Assembly (NCBI RefSeq): GCF_907164915.1
Contig: NC_061863.1
Coordinates: 40,149,382-40,213,381, forward strand
Direction: 5' to 3'
DNA: 64,000 nt
Source: Impatiens glandulifera
Lineage: Eukaryota > Streptophyta > Magnoliopsida > Ericales > Balsaminaceae
Shown: piece by piece, positions 57,026 through 64,000 of the stretch
Position numbering within the stretch: the stretch's first letter is position 1
Layout of the letters: each line of letters starts with the position of its first letter
The notes under the pieces: generated by a model
The model's database searches: none
What the model was told of the DNA's origin: nothing
What the model saw: the letters and a program-made list of their open reading frames with translations, nothing else
Made by a program: the position numbers and the translations under genes

Positions 57026-59778
57026 TTCCCCCCAGGGTAGAAAAGATTCGTCCTCGAATCTGGAACCGCATCATCCTCATCAGAAGAAGACTCACCCACA
57101 AAAGGAACAAGATGCTTCACATTGAACACATCAGAGGTACGCACATGGCTGGGAAGGCGTAAACGATAAGCATTGGGGTTGATCTTCTCCACAATCTCAA
57201 CAGGACCAATCTTCTTAGCAGCAAGCTTGCTATATTCATGAGCTGGAAAACGATCCTTAGTCAGAATAGCCCACACAAAGTCACCAACTTCAAAATCAAC
57301 AGCACGCCTTCTCGAATCAGCCTTCTCCTTGTACTTGGCAGTAGCAGCAACCAAACGGTCATGAGTGGTCTGATGAACCTGAGCCAACTGACCAACAAAA
57401 TCCGCAGCAGTGGAATGAGGACGCACCTTGCTGGGCAGCGCTAACAAATCAAGAGGAGCACGCGGAGACAGCCCGTAAATCACATGGAAAGGACTGAAAC
57501 CAGTGGAGCGATTAACAGCATGATTGTGAGCAAACTCGGCCTGAGGCAGCTTCAGATCCCAAGCCTTAGGATGATCCCCAACTAAACTGCGCAGAAGGTT
57601 CCCCAAAGACCTATTAACAACTTCAGTTTGGCCATCAGTTTGCGGGTGATAGGCACTGCTAAAATTCAGCTGAGTATTAACCAAACGCCAAAGACTCCTC
57701 CAAAAGTGACTCACAAAGCGAGTGTCCCGATCAGAAACTATGGAGGCAGGAAGTCCATGAAGGCGATACACATCCCTGAAATAAAACTGTGCAACAGCCA
57801 CAGCATCAGAGGTTTTCTTGCAGGGAATGAAATGAACCATCTTCGAGAATCGGTCAACCACCACAAAAATCGAATCAGAACCACGCTGGGTACGTGGCAG
57901 CCCAAGGACAAAATCCAGTTTGCTAAACACAGAAGCACCACCCAACTGATCCAACAAGTCATCCAACCGGGGAATAGGAAACCGATAACGCACTGTAATC
58001 TTGTTGATAGCACGACTATCAATGCACATACGCCAAGACCCATCCTTTTTTGGGGTAAGAAGGGCCGGGACAGCACAGGGACTAAGGCTCTCTCGAATGT
58101 GTCCCTTAGCCAGCAAGTCCTCCACCTGTCTACGCAACTCGTCATGTTCTTTGGGACTCATGCGGTAATGAAGACGGTTGGGTAGGGCAGCACCTGGAAC
58201 CAAGTCAATGTGATGCTGGATATCACGCAAAGGAGGCAAGGCACAAGGCAGATTCTCAAGAAAAACATCTGCAAACTCCTGTAACAGCGGCTGCACTGGA
58301 ATAGGAACCTCAGAACTAGCACCACATGTAATCAGCGAACAAAATAGAGCAAACACCATGCCAGATTCAACCATGGCGGTCTGAAAAGGACCCCGAGACA
58401 ACAAGGTGGCAGGGGGGACGCATGATGAGTGGGGGCAGCACCCTTCTTGGGCTGATTTGGCATCAACACAATCTTGACTCAGCCAGGACAGGCGATAAGG
58501 CTTGGGGTGAGGTTCAGTGGACAGACCCAGCTTCGAAACTGCAACCTCAGAAATCACATTCTCACAACTCCCAGCATCAATGATGAAGGTGCAAACTTTG
58601 CCACCGATGGTACAAGTGGAATGGAACAGATTATTGCGTAACCACTCGTTGTCAGGAGCACGAGGGGTTAAACATGATCGACGAATCACCAAAAGGGGGC
58701 CAACATCACCAGAAACATACTCCTCCGCTGCCTCATCATCATAAACATCATACACTGGGGCTGAATCTGAAGGAAGAGCAGAGTCAGTATCATCCACCTC
58801 AGTAAAAAGACCACGATTGGTGGACTTTGGGTTGCGACACTCTGCTTGGCGATGGCCAACTTCACCACAATTGAAACAACGCAAGCCACCGGGACGTCCC
58901 TGCGGGGGGGCTGTAGTGCCGCGAGGGGGGGCTGGGGTGGGATGGGCCGACTGGGAAGAAGAACCAATGCCACTAGTGGGGACAACCTGTTTTCCAAAGC
59001 TACCCGAACCGCGCCTGGCTAGCTGTTTCTCAGCCTGTGAAGCACGCTGATGTGCCTCAGAAACAGTCAAGGGATCAAACATATTCAAAATATCCTGCAA
59101 CTGGAGGCGAAGGCCACCAATATAGCGAGAAACCAACTGGAGAGGGGACTCAGACAGGTCAACACGAGCCACAAAGGTGTAAAACTCAGTGGAATAGTCA
59201 TCCACGGAACGAGAACCCTGACGAAGATTCTGGAACCGCTGGTACAGGTTACGTTCGTAATTATATGGTAGAAACGCAGCCCTAATATGCTTCCTGAATT
59301 TGTCCCAATTCGTGAGCTTTGCCTTACCATGACGAACACGTGTCTGTTTCAACTGCTGCCACCATGCTTGTGCACGACCATGTAAGCGGATCGTAACAAG
59401 GGGTACACGACGATCTGCAGGAACTTCCTTGAAATCCAGAATCTCTTCAACCTGAGAAAGCCAATCAATAAACTCTTCCGGTGATAGACTACCATCGAAC
59501 TTAGGGATGTCCACCCTGAAAGCCTGCTCCCAGCGATGATTGGGGCGTTCAGGGGATCGATTCCGAAGACCACCGAGAGGGTTTTCATCTGTCATCGTAA
59601 CATCATCTTCAGGGTGGTGCATGTGCATAGATGCATCCATCCGTTGCGTCAACCATTCAACCTGCCGCCTCAAATCGTCGTTATCACGGCGAAACTCAGC
59701 GTTTTCACGTCGCAACTCAGCAAGGTCACCATCATCAGCACCAGGGGTAGGGTTGCGCGGCTGTCTTCGGGGCGGCAT
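56938..59778 (-). CDS. Gypsy polyprotein with RT/RNase H deleted in frame (946 aa)
   Basis: One open frame with no stops. The N-terminus is a coiled coil (LRRENAEFRRDNDDLRRQVE), then the Gag core (WWQQLKQTRV), zinc knuckle CFNCGEVGHRQAEC (about 298-311), protease FIIDAGSC (about 396), RT start (TPKKDGSWRMCIDSRAINKI, about 570). At about residue 620 SKLD runs directly into FVLGLPRTQRG, which belongs to the integrase core. Integrase Asp, Asp (VSDRD) and Glu (QTEVVNR) are all present; RT YxDD, RNase H and the integrase zinc finger are lost. A second gap is likely after LSWL in protease. Full-length relatives are about 1400-1500 aa. The last ~88 bp lie inside the 3' LTR, as reported for the CRM clade. 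No classical chromodomain is visible. Confidence 0.88.
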   Translation of the reverse strand: MPPRRQPRNPTPGADDGDLAELRRENAEFRRDNDDLRRQVEWLTQRMDASMHMHHPEDDVTMTDENPLGGLRNRSPERPNHRWEQAFRVDIPKFDGSLSPEEFIDWLSQVEEILDFKEVPADRRVPLVTIRLHGRAQAWWQQLKQTRVRHGKAKLTNWDKFRKHIRAAFLPYNYERNLYQRFQNLRQGSRSVDDYSTEFYTFVARVDLSESPLQLVSRYIGGLRLQLQDILNMFDPLTVSEAHQRASQAEKQLARRGSGSFGKQVVPTSGIGSSSQSAHPTPAPPRGTTAPPQGRPGGLRCFNCGEVGHRQAECRNPKSTNRGLFTEVDDTDSALPSDSAPVYDVYDDEAAEEYVSGDVGPLLVIRRSCLTPRAPDNEWLRNNLFHSTCTIGGKVCTFIIDAGSCENVISEVAVSKLGLSTEPHPKPYRLSWLSQDCVDAKSAQEGCCPHSSCVPPATLLSRGPFQTAMVESGMVFALFCSLITCGASSEVPIPVQPLLQEFADVFLENLPCALPPLRDIQHHIDLVPGAALPNRLHYRMSPKEHDELRRQVEDLLAKGHIRESLSPCAVPALLTPKKDGSWRMCIDSRAINKITVRYRFPIPRLDDLLDQLGGASVFSKLDFVLGLPRTQRGSDSIFVVVDRFSKMVHFIPCKKTSDAVAVAQFYFRDVYRLHGLPASIVSDRDTRFVSHFWRSLWRLVNTQLNFSSAYHPQTDGQTEVVNRSLGNLLRSLVGDHPKAWDLKLPQAEFAHNHAVNRSTGFSPFHVIYGLSPRAPLDLLALPSKVRPHSTAADFVGQLAQVHQTTHDRLVAATAKYKEKADSRRRAVDFEVGDFVWAILTKDRFPAHEYSKLAAKKIGPVEIVEKINPNAYRLRLPSHVRTSDVFNVKHLVPFVGESSSDEDDAVPDSRTNLFYPGGNDAVRVEEAFMRKLQHPKIFRKCQISTIA
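57026..57034 (-). other. Polypurine tract of Gypsy element
   Basis: The minus strand reads TGGGGGGAA directly before the 3' LTR. It lies within the polyprotein frame. Confidence 0.8.
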
Positions 59779-59794
59779 ACCTCAGGGTCGACTG

Positions 59795-59808
59795 GAAACT
59801 GATACCAA
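59795..59808 (-). other. Primer binding site of Gypsy element
   Basis: The minus strand reads TTGGTATCAGTTTC, a Met-type site matching only over its first nine bases. Confidence 0.6.
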
Positions 59809-59809
59809 C

Positions 59810-60213
59810 TGATGCAGCGTGCGTGGCTAGGATGAACCTTTATCAAGATTCGTTGATTCTTACGAATACCGAAAGTTGATAGATATTGAGGAAACCTCGT
59901 TTTCTGATTAATAATCCTCCCCTAACAAAGTGTTTTAAGATTCTTTAAATACTCAAACCCTAGCTTGCAAAAGAAATAAACAACTTTTAATAAATTGCAA
60001 AAAACACCCGAAACTAATAAAAATGCGATTTTGAGCCCCTAAACGTCGTCAGATGGCCTTAAACCATCATACCTCATGGCAAAACCATGACTTCTTCACA
60101 GCACCACGTTTCCGCCCGAAAAACACTAGGCAATCGTCGAAATTTGACATTTGCGAAATATTTTCGGATGCTGCAACTTTCGCATAAACGCTTCTTCGAC
60201 TCGCACCGCATCA
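59810..60213 (-). repeat. 5' LTR of Gypsy element
   Basis: 404 bp, starting TGATGCGGTGCGAG and ending CTGCATCA on the minus strand; both ends share TGATGC/GCATCA. It matches the other LTR base for base as far as I can read. Confidence 0.92.
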
Positions 60214-61209
60214 GACTGGCACGTCTAACTCCACTAAGTTAGTCTGACACGTCTAATACCGGTTCTACCTCAGACTTGTCTGAAAGAGTTAGACTCACGT
60301 CTAACTTTCATTAATTAGACCACACGTCTAATTATTCAATAACCATTAGACTGGCACGTCTAACTGCACTGAGTTAGACTGGCACGTCTAATTCCGGTTC
60401 TACCTCAGACTTGTCTGAAGGAGTTAGACTCACGTCTAACTTTCATTAATTAGACCACACGTCTAATTATTCAATAACCATTAGACTGGCACGTCTAACC
60501 CCACTAAGTTAGACTGGAACGTCTAATTCCGGTTCTACCTCAGACTTGTCTGAAGGAGTTAGACGCACGTCTAACTTTCACTTTCTATTAGACTACACGT
60601 CTAACTCCGATGAGTTAGACTGTACGTCTAATTCCGAATATCAATTATACTACCCGTCTAATTACAAATATATTACACTGCACGTCTAACTCCGATGAAT
60701 TAGACTGTACGTCTAATTCTATTAGACTTGCGTCTAATTCCGTGTATTCATTAGACCATCCGTCTAATTCTTTACACGTCTAACTCCGATGAGTTATACT
60801 GTACATCTAATTCTATTAGACTTGCGTCTAATTCCGTGTATTCATTAGACCATTATCTAATTCTTTATACGTCTATTAGACTACACGTCTAACTCCGATG
60901 AGTTAGATTGTACGTCTAATTGCATTGGACTTGCGTCTAATTCCGTGTATTCATTAGACCATCCGTCTAATTCTTTACACGTCTATTAGACTACACGTCT
61001 AACTCCGATGAGTTAGACTGTACGTCTAATTCTATGAGACTTACGTCTAATTCTATGCAATTTAAGTCAAAATCGGTCTAATGACCCTCATTAGATCCAA
61101 GTCTCATAACATGTTGTCTCAATACACTTGTATCAAAACTCATAAGTTATTTCATCGTAAAAATATCTGTGGTTAAATTATTTTAACCCTTAGTCAAAAT
61201 AATTTGACC

Positions 61210-61244
<35 letters not shown>

Positions 61245-61251
<7 letters not shown>

Positions 61252-62187
61252 AAAACTAAAATAATCATTAATAGTGGTAAGTGAGCCTGAAGTGACTCTA
61301 CAATCAAATCTGAGGAAGAGTAAGATGAACTCTTTTTTACCAAGGTATGGATTCAGAAAGATGCTCGGCTTTCTCATCCTGATGCGAAATGATAATTTTC
61401 AATAGGCTTTTCTTTTGTACTCGAGTTCAAATCATTGGTACGGGATAAAGGAATGAGATCCACTAGCCAAACCAATCCTAACTCGCTCTCTTTGTGTTTA
61501 TTTCCCATATGCCCTACTTGATATGCCATGCTTCCTCTAATATTGGAACTGGGCTTTTATGTAGGCTGACCGGCTTCTGCGGCCGTCCTTTCTTTCCTCA
61601 TTGCCACTAGTGCTCTTCTTGGAAAAAAACTATCTTTCCAAACTAACTCGTTGGACAGTAACTGAATCAGCCCTTGGCTGCCCTATCACATAAAAGAAGA
61701 TAATCAAGACTTTTTATGGACCTTTCCATTAATTGATTCGTCTTTTTCCTCGTACTATTACTTTACTTTTTCTGAACTTACAGGTTGACCTAGAAGTAAA
61801 AGTAATGATCCCGCTCAACTATTAGTCCATTGACTAATAAGGGGCCTGAAACAAAGCCAGACTATCTTGCTGCGGAGAGTTAATAATGGATTTCTCCGCT
61901 GACCTAGCCCAGTAATCTATATCGAATGGATACAAACCCCATTGACTCGATACGGAAAGAAAGGGGAACTCAAGAGTAAGAGTGGCAAGTTTTAGTAGCC
62001 TAAAGAACTAAGTACTGTAAAGCTTTTAGAATATCTCTTTATCATCTCGTGCCAGATGCAACAAAGGATGAGTCCTTTTTCCTTCTAGCGAACCACGGGA
62101 GCGCTTAGCGCCCAGAGGAGCAAAGCTCATTTTCGGGTAGCGACGCATAAAAAAAGGCTGGCCCGTCAAAACGCGAGTATAGAAAAA
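61245..62187. other. Candidate organelle-derived insert, right copy
   Basis: Reverse complement of 16699-17640 with few changes (for example GTGGTTCGCTAG versus GTGGTTCGCGAG when aligned). See the left copy for the basis and doubt. Confidence 0.4.
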
Positions 62188-62633
62188 ATAATAAAAAATT
62201 TATGTAAAAAATAAAAATAAAGAGTTTATTCATTAATGAAAAAGAAGGAGAGAGAAATATATTTTTATTTAATTAATAAATATATAAATGAAAAAATAAA
62301 AATTAACTATAATTTATTTACTAAAGGAGGTTCAATGAACATATTTTTTATATTAGGTATGTTTAAATGACATTTTATTAGTACATACGTCTAAGTGAAC
62401 TACTTATGCAAATACATATGTCTAATTGATTTTTTTTTATAGTTAAAATGTTGAATGAGGTATAAGTTCGAAATTTGTGTATATCACATTTTTAATTAAA
62501 ATTTTCAAGTTTATGGGCGGACAAGTAAACCCACAACTCGACTCATGTATTCATTTTTTCTCAAATACATATCCAAATTAACCATGGCTCATCAAGACAC
62601 TTTGAATTTAAGTATATTATAGATATATAGATA
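62188..62633. other. Mirror of 16258-16698, no gene
   Basis: AT-rich outer edge of the right arm with the dispersed repeat; homology to the left arm stops at about 62633. Confidence 0.7.
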
Positions 62634-64000
62634 TACTAGTAGAAAAAGGGGTATTAGTAAGGGCGAAAACAGTTACTGAAAGTATCGAACGCCGTTACTG
62701 AAACATAATTGTAACGGCAAATAAAACCGTTACCAATCGTTACTAAAAATTACGTTACAGAAACTTCACAGGTATCAGTAACGGCGTTCGAAAACCGTTA
62801 CTGATATTAAAGGAACAACAGTAACGGTTCTAGCCGTCTTAAAACCGTCACAAAAACAACACAAGAATCTGTAATGGTTTTCAAAATCCGTATCAGTATC
62901 TAAATAGAATTCAATTATAAGCTGACAATCAATACAAGTAACGAATCTATCTAAAATTCTTTACTAAAAACACACAATGAAAAATACTAACCTAACCGAT
63001 TATCAGACTAACCTAATCTTGCATGGGCACTAAAATATTTCAGAAATCCGAAATGAGGAAAAAGAGAAGAACTTACCTGATTGATCGGAAGGAAACGGCA
63101 GTGGTGATCGGAATGTTGGCCGGCAGAAGAAGAGGAACAGACGGAACAGAGAAGAGGGAAGAAGAAGAGAAGAGGGAAGAAGAAGAGAAGAGGGAAGAAG
63201 AAGAAGAGAAGAGGGAAGAAGAACTTACCTGGTTGGGGCGGTTGATCGGCGGAATCAGAAAATGGGCGGAAGAAGAAGATCGGCGGAAGAAGAAGATGAT
63301 AACCGGCAGCGATTTCAGACGGAAGAAGGAAAAGAAACGGGCGCGAAAGAAAACGGAAGAAGAAAAGAAAAGAAAGAAAGGAAGGAGGAGGCGCGCGATT
63401 TATTAATGAGTATTTGTAACGGTTATACAGAAACCGTTACAGATACTAATAGAGAATTTGAAAAGACAGATACTCTATCTGTAACGGTTATAGAGAAACC
63501 GTTACTAATATAGTATCTGTAACGGTGTTTGATGAAAACCGTTACAGATATCCCTCACCAAAAGCTTTAACTAAAGCCTTATCTGTAACGGCTTTCTCTA
63601 TAACCGTTACAGATACTAGCAGAGATGTTTGAAAGACGGCTCGCTTTCTGTAACGGTTTTATTTATAACCGTTACAGACACTCTTCTGTAACGGTTTCCG
63701 TTGTAAACCGTTACAGATATCCCACACTAAAACCTTATACTGAAGCCTTTTCTGTAACGGCTTTCTCTATAACCGTTACAGATACTAGCAGAGATATTGA
63801 AAAGACGGCTCGCTTTCTGTAACGGTTTTATTTATAACTGTTACAGATACTCTATCGGTAACGGTTTCCGTCGTAAACCGTTACAGATATCTCACACTAA
63901 AACCTTATACTGAAGCCTTATCTGTAACGATTTACTCTATAACCGTTACAGATACTAGCAGAGATGTTGAAAAGACGGCTCGCTTTCTGTAACAGTTATT
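62634..64000 (+). mobile_element. CACTA-like DNA transposon, one end (runs off window)
   Basis: Starts TACTAGTAGAAAAAGGGG, one base from the plant CACTA terminus CACTAGTAGAAAAA. Inside, many copies of CTGTAACGGTT and its complement AACCGTTACAG alternate in both orientations, the subterminal repeat layout to which CACTA transposases bind. No transposase is seen in the part present. The first base is T, not C, so the end may be mutated or the class wrong; a foldback element is the alternative. Confidence 0.55.
63137..63400 (+). repeat. GA-rich GAAGAAGAGAAGAGG microsatellite-like stretch
   Basis: Purine-rich repeats inside the CACTA-like element. They give a frame rich in Glu, Lys and Arg (63023-63406) with no recognisable domain, which I do not call as a gene. 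Confidence 0.7.

Larger units (their letters stand above)
56622..60213 (-). mobile_element. Young Gypsy LTR retrotransposon with internal deletions
   Basis: LTRs 56622-57025 and 59810-60213, each 404 bp and identical by my reading, with TG...CA ends and a perfect 5-bp target duplication GACTG on both sides. It is absent from the left arm. The single ORF keeps Gag, part of protease, the front of RT and the integrase, but the RT active site and RNase H are gone. So it is young, yet must have been mobilised with RT from another copy. Confidence 0.92.
46339..61213 (-). mobile_element. Element 2 copy in right arm, interrupted by a Gypsy insertion
   Basis: Minus-strand mirror of 17658-28532: 3' LTR at 46339-48679, accessory ORF, gag, Met-type primer site (TTGGTATTAGAGCCC at 55001-55015), and 5' LTR at 55016-61213 split by a 3.6 kb Gypsy element. 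It is more decayed than the left copy: extra stops in the accessory ORF, frameshifts in gag and a mutated purine tract. Confidence 0.85.
55016..61213 (-). repeat. 5' LTR of right-arm element 2 (split by Gypsy insertion)
   Basis: About 2.6 kb of LTR after removing the Gypsy element and one target duplication, longer than the 2.3 kb left-arm LTR because of extra TTAGACG units. Array parts are at about 55920-56621 and 60214-61090. Confidence 0.85.
41680..62633. repeat. Right arm of the inverted repeat
   Basis: Reverse complement of about 16258-33170 in the same order. The length differs because of a 3.6 kb Gypsy insertion and TTAGACG copy-number changes. The inner edge is the N gap and the outer edge the CACTA-like terminus at 62634, so neither true boundary is seen. 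Confidence 0.9.

Noticed and set aside
57628..58185. 185-codon plus-strand frame
   Set aside because: Antisense shadow of the Gypsy integrase/RT coding sequence.
63023..63406. 127-codon Glu/Lys/Arg-rich frame as a gene
   Set aside because: Produced by a GA-rich repeat in the CACTA-like subterminal region; no domain.

Overview
The window looks like a repeat-rich intergenic region of a flowering-plant nuclear genome, most likely a eudicot. It is AT-rich and holds LTR retrotransposons primed by initiator tRNA-Met, a CACTA-type DNA transposon end, LINE-derived copies with a plant DUF4283-type ORF1, a type I MADS-box gene and a BAHD acyltransferase. The extra retrotransposon ORFs recall ORFs I remember from Lamiales (Gesneriaceae) genomes. 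That is memory only, so the order is a weak guess.

Layout. (1) 1-10919, minus strand: a large Copia (Sirevirus-like) element with one 1.27 kb LTR, gag, a pol kept in one frame, and three diverged copies of an unexplained accessory ORF downstream of pol; its other LTR lies outside the window. (2) 10920-16257: AT-rich DNA with a duplicated promoter-like unit and a truncated LINE ORF1 copy. (3) 16258-33866: left arm of a very large inverted repeat. Going inward it holds a possibly mitochondrial insert, a second Sirevirus-like element (two 2.2-2.3 kb LTRs, gag, no pol, one long accessory ORF), an intact BAHD acyltransferase gene and a small Gypsy-like derivative. (4) 33867-41179: spacer with an ACACGTTT-type repeat field, a complete ORF1-only retroposon with a 15-bp target duplication, and a type I MADS-box gene with a 5'-UTR intron. 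(5) 41180-41679: exactly 500 N. (6) 41680-62633: right arm, the mirror image of the left, with a second intact BAHD copy and a more decayed element 2. A Gypsy element with two apparently identical 404-bp LTRs is inserted only in this arm. (7) 62634-64000: the start of a CACTA-like element with CCGTTAC subterminal repeats.

How the parts fit. The protein-coding host genes are the two BAHD copies and the MADS gene; nearly everything else is transposon. The most interesting signal is the accessory ORF family. Four diverged members (three in element 1, one in element 2, plus its mirror copy) each follow their own TATA box. The DNA around each promoter, and the LTR of the same element, is packed with an element-specific short motif: CGGTT/AACCG in element 1 and TTAGACG/CGTCTAA in element 2. 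This suggests, but does not prove, a self-recognition system in which the accessory protein acts on its own element's motif clusters. The inverted repeat may be a real duplication or two allelic contigs joined head to head at the N gap; the sequence alone cannot decide.
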